64,000 bases of DNA from contig JBASWL010000224.1 of NCBI GenBank assembly GCA_049276455.1, positions 1-64,000 of the forward strand. Reading direction: 5' to 3'. Source of the DNA: Georgfuchsia sp049276455 (GTDB taxonomy: Bacteria; Pseudomonadota; Gammaproteobacteria; Burkholderiales; Rhodocyclaceae). Below the pieces are notes generated by a model. That model was given only the letters and a program-made list of their open reading frames with translations, was not told where the DNA came from and searched no databases. This document shows, piece after piece, positions 53,912 to 61,687 of this stretch. The stretch's first letter is position 1, and each line of letters begins with the position of its first letter. Both the position numbers and the translations under genes were made by a program.

Positions 53912-54329
53912 TGGGCAGCGAAGGCAGGCGCTGACAGAGCCAGTGATCGAATGAAAGCCGGCCCGGTCCGTGCAGCAGCGTCACCAGCAGCAGCATGCCC
54001 CATAGTATGTGGTCCTGAAGGCCAAGGTCCGATATGTCGGCAAACGAGATTGCGGCGACCAGATTGACGATCGACAGTCCCGCTGCACCAAAGCGGCTGG
54101 CCAGCCCGAGCGTGAGCAGCAGCGGCAACCCCAATTCGCCCGCCGTGCCCATCACTGCTGCGACATCGGGAGGCAGCAGCGGCACGTGGTACTCGTACTC
54201 GAACAGTTGCAGCGTTGTGCTCCAGTCGGAAATCTTGAGCCAGCCCGAGCGGAAGAAAACGCTGGCAACGTAGAGGCGAATGCCGAGATCGAACAGCGGC
54301 GTGATCCATTGTTCAATCCGCGCGATCAC
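53874..54329 (-). CDS. DoxX-family membrane protein (bufferin-cluster accessory)
   Basis: A four-helix DoxX-like membrane protein of 151 residues if the GTG at 54329 is used. It includes LGIRLYVASVFFRSGWLKISDW, GTAGELGLPLLLTLGLASRFGAAGLSIVNLVAAISF and ILWGMLLLVTLLHGPGRLSFDHWL. An in-frame ATG at 54428 would give 184 residues but overlaps bufC by 37 bases, and its first part does not look like DoxX sequence. DoxX proteins often form the fourth gene in bufferin-type operons. It converges on, and overlaps by 38 bases, the TonB-like gene. Confidence 0.85.
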   Translation of the reverse strand: MIARIEQWITPLFDLGIRLYVASVFFRSGWLKISDWSTTLQLFEYEYHVPLLPPDVAAVMGTAGELGLPLLLTLGLASRFGAAGLSIVNLVAAISFADISDLGLQDHILWGMLLLVTLLHGPGRLSFDHWLCQRLPSLPISHRPKSGARHC

Positions 54330-54391
54330 GCATTGTCCGAGCCGTATCGCCGTGCTTGCCGACAGTTTGCACAATGTTGCGTGGCAAGTTC

Positions 54392-55198
54392 TCACGCCTG
54401 TCCCCCTTCCTCTTTTCCGGGCAGCCATGCCCGTACGAAGACACCATTACCGGCGAAGCGTGCCAGCGCGGCGGCAAGATCGAATCCGGTCTCGGCTGCC
54501 TGCGCCGATGCGGCGGCAGTTTCGAGGCAGTCACTGCAGGCCAGCGCATCCAGAAATGCCGCTTCGCCGTGTGTCAGCGATTCGACATGGACCAGACCGT
54601 CGCGGCGCAGGATCGCCAGTCGTGCGCCCCGCGCGAAATCGACTTTCATCTCGCCGCCATAGCCCTCGGCATTGACGCGCCAGATGTCGGCCAGCGGCCA
54701 CGCCGAGTCCATGCGCGCCAAGGCGGGGGTCAATGAGAAACACAATGCGCCATACTCCTCTGGCGGGCAGGCAGCGAGCCCGGACAGGTCGGTCTTCACA
54801 TCGGAGGCGTAATAGACCTGCTGCACTTGCCATTCCAGCCGCGCCACGTCAGGCAGGTAGCCCAGTTTGCGGCCATGTGGCCATCCGGCGATGAAGTCGG
54901 CGAACGATTCGCCGTATTCGCTAAGGTCGCCGCTGACGCTGGGGTGTGCGCGGAAGTAGGCGCTTGCAACCTCGCGAAAGAAAGGCAGGCCGACAATCCG
55001 CGTCAGCACCGGATAGCTTGCTTGCAGCGCGCCGACCATGTTGCCGAGAATGCTGCGGCGGTAGGCGGCAATGCGGCGGCGGCCGGTCTCGCCGGATTCC
55101 ATCATGCAATCGAGCAACGCCTGTTCGGCATTCGCGCCGGCAACAATGCCGTCGTAAAAGCGCGTTTGCAGCTCAAATAGCTTAGGCAGCGCGGGCAT
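54392..55198 (-). CDS. bufC: DUF2063 (HvfC/BufC-family) partner protein
   Basis: A 268-residue DUF2063 protein, the partner that presents the precursor peptide to a DUF692 enzyme in HvfC/BufC systems. The N-terminal domain is recognisable (ELQTRFYDGIVAGANAEQALLDCM, then RRIAAYRRSILGNMVGALQASYPVLTRIVG and FFREVASAYFRAHPSVSGDLSEYGESFADFI). The C-terminal part has the RRDGLVHVESLTHGEAAFLDAL fold. It overlaps the preceding DUF692 gene by 17 bases, which supports translational coupling. Confidence 0.92.
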   Translation of the reverse strand: MPALPKLFELQTRFYDGIVAGANAEQALLDCMMESGETGRRRIAAYRRSILGNMVGALQASYPVLTRIVGLPFFREVASAYFRAHPSVSGDLSEYGESFADFIAGWPHGRKLGYLPDVARLEWQVQQVYYASDVKTDLSGLAACPPEEYGALCFSLTPALARMDSAWPLADIWRVNAEGYGGEMKVDFARGARLAILRRDGLVHVESLTHGEAAFLDALACSDCLETAAASAQAAETGFDLAAALARFAGNGVFVRAWLPGKEEGGQA

Positions 55199-56048
55199 GG
55201 CATGCCTCCCGCGTTGTGGTGAGCAGACGCTCGGCCTTGCCGGCCTCTGCCAGCAGCGTATCGAGCGCAGGAATATCGTTGTCCCACTCGATCAGGGTGG
55301 CGATCGGGCCGAAGCGGGCCAACGCATCGGCGTACAGTGCCCATACCGGTTCATAAACGGGGCGTGAATGGGTATCGATCAACAGCCCGTCTTCCTCCTC
55401 TTCGTAACCGGCGAGATGGATCTCGCCGACGCTGCCGACGGGGATCGCCGCAAGGTAGGCCTGTGCATCAAAACCGTGGTTGCAGGCATTGACATAAGTG
55501 TTGTTCACATCGAGCAGGATGCCGCAGCCAGTGCGCCGTGCCACGGCGGCGACGAAATCCCATTCCGGAATTTCCGCCCCGGCGAAGCGCAGGTAGCTCG
55601 AAACGTTCTCGACCAGAATGGTGCGGCCGAGAAAATCCTGGGTGCGGGCGACGCGCTCGCACACATTGTCGAGCGCCTCCTGCGTGTAGGGTAGCGGCAG
55701 CAGGTCGTTGAGAAAGCGGCCGTTCACTGACGACCAGCACAGGTGTTCAGAGATCGCCGCCGGCTCGATGCGGCTGACCAGCGCCTTGAGCTTGTCGAGA
55801 TGGCAGCGTGAAAGTTCGTCGACGGCGCCGAGCGAAAGCCCGACGCCGTGCAAACTGATGGGGTAGCGATCACGTACCATCTCCAGCACACGCAGCGGTT
55901 GACCACCGGCGCCGAAGAAGTTCTCGCTATGCACTTCGAGCCAGCCGATATCGGGCGGCGTCTCCAGCACCTCGCGGTGGTGGGGCGCACGCAGGCCAAT
56001 GCCGGCACTGGCGGGCAAAGTTGCAGCGGGTGTGTGCTGACGGTACAT
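55182..56048 (-). CDS. bufB: DUF692 multinuclear non-haem iron-dependent oxidase (MNIO), bufferin-modifying enzyme
   Basis: A 288-residue TIM-barrel MNIO enzyme. Metal-ligand motifs are in order: IGWLEVHSENFFG (Glu, His), YPISLHGVGLSLG (His), ISEHLCWSS (His), LVENVSSYL (Glu), GCGILLDVNNTYVNACNHG (Asp, Asn, His) and EIHLAGYEEE (His), matching the DUF692 pattern. Known members (BufB, HvfB, MbnB) oxidise cysteines of a peptide partner; bufferin enzymes make thiooxazoles. It starts 17 bases after the precursor gene stops. Confidence 0.93.
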   Translation of the reverse strand: MYRQHTPAATLPASAGIGLRAPHHREVLETPPDIGWLEVHSENFFGAGGQPLRVLEMVRDRYPISLHGVGLSLGAVDELSRCHLDKLKALVSRIEPAAISEHLCWSSVNGRFLNDLLPLPYTQEALDNVCERVARTQDFLGRTILVENVSSYLRFAGAEIPEWDFVAAVARRTGCGILLDVNNTYVNACNHGFDAQAYLAAIPVGSVGEIHLAGYEEEEDGLLIDTHSRPVYEPVWALYADALARFGPIATLIEWDNDIPALDTLLAEAGKAERLLTTTREACHARAA

Positions 56049-56065
56049 GATGCCTGCCCGCCGGA

Positions 56066-56353
56066 TTACTTCTTCATGTCCATGGCGCCGTCGGGCATGG
56101 TGTTACCGCCCATCGTTTCGCAAGTGCCCTTGGGCACCAACTTGAAGTCATTGGGATCGTTGTCAACCTTTGACTGGCCGGCGCAGGAATGCTTGCTGTA
56201 TTTGCTGCTGCAGTCGTTCTGCCCGGCCTTGGCGACACCGAAGCATTTCTCCTTGGCCGCATCGTCGGCAAGGGCGCTGCCGCTGGCAGCGACGATGCCG
56301 AGCGCCAGCAGGCTGGCGACGGCAGACTGGATCAGGGTGTGTTTGGCTTGCAT
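56066..56353 (-). CDS. bufA: DUF2282 secreted peptide, bufferin-type RiPP precursor
   Basis: A 95-residue DUF2282 peptide. The signal peptide (about 1-29) ends SALA before DD. The mature part has four cysteines, C37, C48, C57 and C78 (C-x10-C-x8-C-x20-C), in family contexts KCFGVAKAG, NDCSS, HSCAGQSK and VPKGTCETMGG. A C-terminal tail has four further Met residues (M81, M86, M91, M93) and two terminal Lys. Such peptides are oxidised by the MNIO enzyme and bind copper in the periplasm. The start at 56353 is set by AAGGAG six bases before ATG; an ATG at 56359 has the Shine-Dalgarno run directly against it, too close to function. Confidence 0.93.
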   Translation of the reverse strand: MQAKHTLIQSAVASLLALGIVAASGSALADDAAKEKCFGVAKAGQNDCSSKYSKHSCAGQSKVDNDPNDFKLVPKGTCETMGGNTMPDGAMDMKK

Positions 56354-56477
56354 GTTCATCTCCTTGAAGTTGGGTTGCTGAGGCACGCTTCGCGGATGCG
56401 AATCCTGTGTCTCTGCAAACTTCGTCGGAGTGCCCGCCGCTTCCTTACACAGCACGCAAAAAAAATTCGCCGGATAT

Positions 56478-56663
56478 TTAATCCGGATCAACGCCGCCGG
56501 GAAAATTGCGGCAGGCGACGCGCAGGAAATCCATCTGCCGCTCGAAAGCCGCGCAGGCGTTGCAAAGCATCATGTGGAAACGCAGGCTGATTCGCGCGGT
56601 CATGGACAGCCGCGAATCCTGGGCGCGGATCACCAGTTCGTGCACTTCCTTGCAATTCATCAT
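56478..56663 (-). CDS. Small zinc-finger anti-sigma factor
   Basis: A 61-residue protein with the zf-HC2 layout: MMNCKEVHELVI (C-x3-H) and then RFHMMLCNACAAFERQ (H and C-x2-C). This is the minimal anti-sigma domain that binds an ECF sigma factor. The ATG overlaps the sigma stop (GTATGATG), so the pair is translationally coupled. The fold lacks a membrane segment, so it would be cytoplasmic. It is followed after 124 bases by the bufA gene. Confidence 0.8.
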   Translation of the reverse strand: MMNCKEVHELVIRAQDSRLSMTARISLRFHMMLCNACAAFERQMDFLRVACRNFPGGVDPD

Positions 56664-57241
56664 ACTTTGTTGCCTCCGGGCTCGGCTCCGAACCATTTGA
56701 GTTGCAGGCACTCGCGCAGACGCATGCGCGCCCGATAAAGTACCACCCAGCAATTGGTCGTGGAAATGGCGAGTTCCTTACAGATCTCATCCGTCTCCAG
56801 GCCGAGAAACTCGCGCATCATGAATACGCGCGCCGTCTTCGCCGGCAGGATTTCCACACAGGCCTCGAAGACATCGTAAAAACGCTTGTTCTCCAGTGTG
56901 CGCTGCGGGTCGCCCCAGTCGGATAGCGGCTCGGCCCAGTGGCCATCGGCACGGAACAGCGCATCGAAATCGCGCTCCTCGCCATCGTCATCGATTGCCT
57001 GCAACGAAGGTTCGCGGGCACGACGGCGAATCTGGTCGACAATCTTGTTGCGCAAAATGGCGGTCAGCCAGGTGCGCAGAGAGGACTTGCCGGCAAACTG
57101 CTGTTCCCCGGTCAGGGCTGCGAGCAGGCACTCCTGCACGGCGTCCTCTGCCGCAGCCTCGTCGCGCAGCTGTAGGCGGGCAAACCGCAACAGCATCGGT
57201 CGCAGCCGGGCGGCTTCATTACTTAGGCTCTCATCGTCCAT
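56660..57241 (-). CDS. ECF sigma factor of the bufferin locus
   Basis: A 193-residue extracytoplasmic-function sigma factor. Region 2 is visible in FARLQLRDEAAAEDAVQECLLAALTGEQQFAGKSSLRTWLTAILRNKIVDQIRR; region 4 in VEILPAKTARVFMMREFLGLETDEICKELAISTTNCWVVLYRARMRLREC. It is encoded with its anti-sigma factor directly upstream of the bufA gene and presumably transcribes that operon; divergent is an outer-membrane beta-barrel gene. Known DUF692 clusters such as the Caulobacter one are often under an ECF sigma. Confidence 0.9.
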   Translation of the reverse strand: MDDESLSNEAARLRPMLLRFARLQLRDEAAAEDAVQECLLAALTGEQQFAGKSSLRTWLTAILRNKIVDQIRRRAREPSLQAIDDDGEERDFDALFRADGHWAEPLSDWGDPQRTLENKRFYDVFEACVEILPAKTARVFMMREFLGLETDEICKELAISTTNCWVVLYRARMRLRECLQLKWFGAEPGGNKV

Positions 57242-57448
57242 GGCGTGATTGTAGTCAATGACAGCGATATTGCCGATCCTTCAATTCCGTCAGGAAAACT
57301 GCAAGTTGCCTGATGGGTGAAACCACTGTTGTAATATGGCAACAACATGAGTGCCTGATGATGACAATCGCAGATAACCCTGATAGCATCGTCAATGCTG
57401 TACGGGTTTATTTATCTGGATTCATTAAATTCATATATGAGGTTATTA

Positions 57449-57976
57449 ATGAACATCACATTAACAAAGATTTCTGTTGCCATTGCTCTTGTCGTAGCCG
57501 CAACGGCTGCTAGTGCCCAGGTTTATGGCGAGGTTGCATACACCGGGCTTACCTATGAAGAAGAGGGGGGCAAAGCCGATCTCGGCACGCTTGGCGCCAC
57601 GATTGGCTATGAAATAAACAAGAATCTTGCGGTAGAAGGCATGTTTGCCGCAGGCGTCCAGGATGACGACGTTGATGTGGGTGGTTTCAACGTTAATGTC
57701 GACCTCAAGAACACCTATGGTGTCTTTCTGAAGCCGAAAGCAGAGCTCGCAGAAAACCTCGAGGTATATGCCAGGCTTGGTTGGGCCAAGAGCAAAATTG
57801 AAGCAAGCGCCTTCGGTCAGACGATGAGCGATTCGGGTAGTGATTTTGCCTACGGCGTTGGCCTGCAATACAGTTTCTCGCCTACGACTTATGTCACTGG
57901 CAGTTACACCAATCTCTACGATAAGGAAGGCACAACCATAGACGGCTGGGGTATCGGCATCGGCTACAAGTTCTGA
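57449..57976 (+). CDS. Outer-membrane beta-barrel protein
   Basis: A 175-residue exported protein with a signal peptide (about 1-22, ending ASAQ). The rest has alternating hydrophobic and polar strands typical of an eight-stranded beta-barrel (OprA/OmpX-like), including YGEVAYTGLTY, ATIGYEI, LEVYARLGWAKSKI, YGVGLQYSF and the terminal IGYKF, with an aromatic last residue as outer-membrane proteins have. Start 57449 follows GAGG six bases upstream; an ATG at 57395 is too early. It is divergent from the ECF sigma gene (207-base gap). Confidence 0.85.
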   Translation: MNITLTKISVAIALVVAATAASAQVYGEVAYTGLTYEEEGGKADLGTLGATIGYEINKNLAVEGMFAAGVQDDDVDVGGFNVNVDLKNTYGVFLKPKAELAENLEVYARLGWAKSKIEASAFGQTMSDSGSDFAYGVGLQYSFSPTTYVTGSYTNLYDKEGTTIDGWGIGIGYKF

Positions 57977-57997
57977 GTTCGTATCCAGCATCCCTCC

Positions 57998-58025
57998 AAG
58001 CCCACCGAATATCGGTGGGCTTTTT
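57998..58025 (+). terminator. Terminator after the outer-membrane protein gene
   Basis: An 11-base-pair stem AAGCCCACCGA/TCGGTGGGCTT with an ATA loop, followed by a T run, about 20 bases after the stop codon. Confidence 0.93.
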
Positions 58026-58039
58026 GTTGCCAGCCGCAG

Positions 58040-58437
58040 CGACGGCAATACATCGGCTCTGTTACTGGTGCGGAGCACCCTCTTTTGCAAACTCATTGAC
58101 TTGTCCATGGCCTCCAACCCTTCGTGGTCGGTAGATGAATAACCCAACGCTTTGCCACGTTCCCGCCCCCAGTCGCCTGCACACACCACCGGCAATCCAA
58201 GGGCTTCGGCAAGCTGCTTTCCCTGCATCAGAAATGTTTGCTTGCCCCTGCTGCTGATCCAGCCAAGAATCTCTGCGGCGTTGTCCGGTGGTGAGCAGTT
58301 TGCGGGGGAGCCTTATCGACTCGGTCGAGACCAGATTGAGTCCTTGGTCGCTGCGCAACTCCATATAGAGACGCAGACTTTTCGATGGCGAACTGCCGCC
58401 GCCGTGGTCAGCGGTGCCTGAACCTTATGGTTTGGGC
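58040..58437 (-). pseudogene. Possible degraded coding remnant of unknown origin
   Basis: Between the terminator at 58025 and the DUF805 gene there is no intact gene. Minus-strand frames look protein-like in pieces: one reads NAAEILGWISSRGKQTFL then MQGKQLAEALGLPVV and GDWGRERGKALGYSSTDHEG; a second frame before it gives SLRLYMELRSDQGLNLVSTE. A stop (TAA) and a frame change separate them. I do not recognise the family. The pattern suggests a decayed gene, but I cannot rule out chance. Confidence 0.3.
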
Positions 58438-58764
58438 TTATGGCGAAGATGAAAAGCGATTGGGCTCTTTGCCTTCCTGCACAGTCCACACAAGCAGGAC
58501 AATCCAGCCGATTAATGGAATGAGCCAGAGGAGCAGGAACCATCCGCTTCTGTCGGTGTCATGCAGGCGCCGTGCCCCGACGGCCAGGGACGGTAGCAGA
58601 ACGCCCAATGAAAACAGCGCCGACAGGGTTTGACTTACGATGCCGGCTGCCGCCGACGCAAGAAATGTAAACAGAAAAAACCACCAGAATTCAGCGCGGG
58701 AGGCGCGCCCGTCAAAGTCGGCATATTTTGAGAAACAGGTGCTAATGGCTTCACCGAACGTCAT
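58438..58764 (-). CDS. DUF805 membrane protein
   Basis: A 108-residue DUF805 protein with three membrane segments. The family signature is FSKYADFDGRASRAEFWWFFLF near the start and VLLPSLAVGARRLHDTDRSGWFLLLWLIPLIGWIVLLVW later. Function unknown. Start 58764 follows a GGAGA site; a longer frame begins at 58818. Confidence 0.88.
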   Translation of the reverse strand: MTFGEAISTCFSKYADFDGRASRAEFWWFFLFTFLASAAAGIVSQTLSALFSLGVLLPSLAVGARRLHDTDRSGWFLLLWLIPLIGWIVLLVWTVQEGKEPNRFSSSP

Positions 58765-59055
58765 TTGTATCTCCCTATTCAAGTCGATTGGAACAACACG
58801 GGTGTGGCAGTTTCGCATATCAGGCTATTGAGGTCAGCGACCCGAAAAAAATTCGAAGTCGGTACCGAGCATTTTTTGCTTTTCTCATCGCAGCCCACCA
58901 TTACTCGAATGGAATGAAAACCAGAATGACCTGATCTGGTCGATATCAAGAGCATGCGTCTGGTAGTCGTCTGCAATGCGGCGATACTGATATGCTAGGG
59001 GCAGCGCTCGCCAACAGTGTGATCGCCATCCTCCCTGCCACTACCAGCTATCATC
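58765..59055. other. Divergent intergenic region upstream of DUF805 and the ABC transporter
   Basis: 291 bases without a gene between the divergent DUF805 and the substrate-binding protein genes. No clear operator; TATGCT preceded by TG (58991-58996 region) could be an extended -10 for the transporter. Nothing firm. Confidence 0.4.
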
Positions 59056-59931
59056 ATGATTACATTACCTCGCTTGATCGCGCGCTGCGCGCTTTCCCTG
59101 TCCCTGCTGCTTGGCGCAGCTTCCTGTCTTGCCGACACCCCGCCCAATACCTTGCGCGTGTCGGCCATTCCCGATGAGTCGCCGACCGAACTCCAGCGCA
59201 AGTTCAAGCCGCTGGGCGAATACCTGGAAAAGGAAACGGGATACAAGGTGCAATTCACACCGGTCAGCGACTATGCGGCGGTGGTCGAAGGCCTTGCCGC
59301 GAAGAAGATCGATCTGGCCTGGCTCGGCGGTTTCACTTTTGTGCAGGCCAAACTGCGCACAAATGGCGAGGCACTACCCATCGTACAGCGCGTCGAGGAC
59401 GAGAAGTTCACCAGCAAGTTCATCGTGCCGGTCGACAGTACAGCCCGGACTCTGGCTGACCTCAAGGGCAAGAACTTCGCCTTTGGTTCGCCTTCATCGA
59501 CTTCGGGCCACCTGATGCCGCGCTTCTTCCTGCTCAAGGCGGGCATTGATCCGGACAAGGACTTCAAAAATGTCGCCTTTTCCGGCGCCCATGACGCCAC
59601 CGTCGCCTTTGTCGCCTCGGGCAAGGTCGAGGCCGGCGTGCTCAACGCTTCGGTCATGGACAAGCTGATCGAGAAGGGCGATGCCAACGCCCAGCGCGTC
59701 AAGGTGCTCGCCATCACGCCGCCCTACTACGACTACAACTGGACCGTGCGGCCGGGCCTTGATCCGGCGCTGACAAAGAAGCTTACCGAGGCTTTTCTCA
59801 AGCTCGACCCGGCCAACCCGGCGGACAAGGCGTTGATGGATCTGCAACGTGCTTCGAAGTTCGTGCCGACCAGGGCGTCGAACTATGATGGCATCGAGCA
59901 GGCGGCCAGAAGTGCCGGTCTCATCAAATAA
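59056..59931 (+). CDS. Phosphonate/putative selenate-type ABC transporter substrate-binding protein
   Basis: A 291-residue periplasmic binding protein of the PhnD/PtxB family. A signal peptide (about 1-26, CLADTPP) is followed by LRVSAIPDESPTELQRKFKPLGEYLEKETGYKVQFTPVSDYAAVVEGLAAKKIDLAWLGGFTFVQAK. The closest pattern I recall is the group annotated as putative selenate ABC transporter, including YYDYNWTVRPGLDP and the C-terminal RASKFVPTRASNYDGIEQAARSAGL. The true substrate is unproven; it might be an oxyanion or phosphonate. It begins the four-gene transporter operon. Confidence 0.88.
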   Translation: MITLPRLIARCALSLSLLLGAASCLADTPPNTLRVSAIPDESPTELQRKFKPLGEYLEKETGYKVQFTPVSDYAAVVEGLAAKKIDLAWLGGFTFVQAKLRTNGEALPIVQRVEDEKFTSKFIVPVDSTARTLADLKGKNFAFGSPSSTSGHLMPRFFLLKAGIDPDKDFKNVAFSGAHDATVAFVASGKVEAGVLNASVMDKLIEKGDANAQRVKVLAITPPYYDYNWTVRPGLDPALTKKLTEAFLKLDPANPADKALMDLQRASKFVPTRASNYDGIEQAARSAGLIK

Positions 59932-59976
59932 GCTGCACCTGACAAGACGCCACCTCAAGGCGGCGCGAATTTCATT

Positions 59977-60825
59977 ATGTCCTTCGTCACCCATCACATC
60001 GGACTTGAATACGGCAGCGGCCTGCGCGCCCTGCATGGCCTTGATCTGCGTCTGAAGCCCGGGGAGCGCGTCGCGGTGATCGGCCCCTCGGGCGCCGGCA
60101 AGACCAGCCTGCTCCGTCTGCTCGGCGTGGCCCTGCGTCCGACGACAGGCGGCATCGAGGTGCTCGGGGTGAATCCCTGGCAATTGTCTGCCGCCGGGTT
60201 GCGCCGCCTGCGTGCGCGCATCGGCATCATCCACCAGGCACCGCCGATTCCGCCGCGGCTGCGAGTAATCAACGCCATTCTTGCCGGACGCCTTGGCTGC
60301 TGGCCGGGCTGGAAGGGCCTGTTGTCGCTGCTTTATCCGGCAGACATCGCCGGGGCACGCCATGCGCTGGCGCGGCTTGATCTGGCCGAGCGCCTGTTCG
60401 ACCGCTGTGACCGGCTTTCAGGCGGCCAGCTGCAACGTGTCGGCATTGCCCGCGTGCTTTACCAGCAGCCCGATCTGATCCTGGCTGATGAACCGGTAGC
60501 GGCGCTTGACCCCATACTTGCCGATGCGACGCTGGCGCAGATCGTGGCCGAAGCCGGGCAGCGCGGGGCAACCGTGGTGGCCTCGCTGCATGCCGTGGAC
60601 CTCGCCCTCAAATGGTTCCCGCGCATCATCGGGTTGCGCGGCGGCGAGATCGCCTTCAACCTGCCCACAGAGCGCATCACACAGGCAATGCTGCGTGATC
60701 TCTATGCCAGCGAGGGCTATGTCGTGCCGACCCAGGCCAGCGACCCCATGCTCTTGAATGTACTGGCCGACCCGCAGCCGGCGGCAGAGGTGCTGCATCT
60801 TGATGACTACCGGGGCCGCGGTTAA
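59977..60825 (+). CDS. PhnC-like ABC transporter ATP-binding protein
   Basis: A 282-residue ATPase. Walker A is GPSGAGKTSLLRLLG, the ABC signature LSGGQLQRVGIARVLYQQPDLILADEPVAALDP, and the switch region VVASLHAVDLALKWFPRIIGLRGG. A C-terminal extension of about 35 residues ends HLDDYRGRG. It couples to the two permeases encoded next. It lies 45 bases after the substrate-binding protein gene. Confidence 0.93.
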   Translation: MSFVTHHIGLEYGSGLRALHGLDLRLKPGERVAVIGPSGAGKTSLLRLLGVALRPTTGGIEVLGVNPWQLSAAGLRRLRARIGIIHQAPPIPPRLRVINAILAGRLGCWPGWKGLLSLLYPADIAGARHALARLDLAERLFDRCDRLSGGQLQRVGIARVLYQQPDLILADEPVAALDPILADATLAQIVAEAGQRGATVVASLHAVDLALKWFPRIIGLRGGEIAFNLPTERITQAMLRDLYASEGYVVPTQASDPMLLNVLADPQPAAEVLHLDDYRGRG

Positions 60826-60844
60826 CCGGCATATGAGCGCGTAG

Positions 60845-61687
60845 ATGGATGTGAGCGCCTGCTCCGGCAGAATGCCACGGCGTGACCCGTTAGTGCTGCG
60901 GCGCTTGGGCGTTGCCATGATCGCGTTGGTCATTCTCTGGCCGCTGCTGCAACTTGCCGAATTCCATCCGGCAGTCTTGTTTGACGCCAGCAATCTGAAA
61001 GTGATGGGCGGTTTCCTTGCCGGTTTTCTGCCACCGGAGCACTCGCCCGAGTTCCTCGAATTGCTGTTCCAGGCAACGCTGGAGACATTGGCCATTGCCA
61101 CCGCCGGCATTACGCTCGCCCTGTTCATCGCGATTCCCATGGCCATCATCGGCACGCGTGCACTTTCGATTTCCCGCATCGGGCCCGGACCGGGACGCTG
61201 GCGCGGTGAGTTGCTGCGCGGGATATGTCGTGTCGTGTTGGCCTTGCTACGGGCGATTCCGGAAATCGTCTGGGCGCTGATGTTCGTGCGTGTTCTTGGC
61301 CTCGGTCCCGCCGCCGCCGTACTGGCGCTCGCCATTACCTACGGCGGAATGCTGGGCAAGGTCTATACCGAAATCCTCGAATCGACCGATACGGCACCGG
61401 CGCGTCTGCTGCTCGAAGCCGGAAGCGGCCGGCTGCCCGCCTTGGCTTACGGGCTGATTCCCAACGCCATGCAGGAACTCACCTCCTACACCGTGTATCG
61501 CTGGGAATGTGCGGTACGCGCCTCGGTCATCATGGGTTTCGTCGGCGCCGGCGGCCTCGGCCAGTTGATGGATCAGTCGATGAAAATGCTCAACGGCGGC
61601 GAGGCGAGCAGCATCCTGATGGTGTTCCTGCTGCTGGTGTTGCTCGCCGATGCGATCAGCGGCTTCTTGCGCAGGATGATGGCGTGA
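60845..61687 (+). CDS. PhnE-like ABC transporter permease 1
   Basis: A 280-residue inner-membrane permease with about six helices. The EAA loop region is near EAGSGRLPALAYGLIPNAMQELTSYTVYRWECAVRASVIMGFVGAGGLGQLMDQSMK. Conserved MAIIGTRAL and AIPEIVWALMFVRV also fit PhnE. Its stop overlaps the GTG start of the second permease. Confidence 0.9.
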   Translation: MDVSACSGRMPRRDPLVLRRLGVAMIALVILWPLLQLAEFHPAVLFDASNLKVMGGFLAGFLPPEHSPEFLELLFQATLETLAIATAGITLALFIAIPMAIIGTRALSISRIGPGPGRWRGELLRGICRVVLALLRAIPEIVWALMFVRVLGLGPAAAVLALAITYGGMLGKVYTEILESTDTAPARLLLEAGSGRLPALAYGLIPNAMQELTSYTVYRWECAVRASVIMGFVGAGGLGQLMDQSMKMLNGGEASSILMVFLLLVLLADAISGFLRRMMA

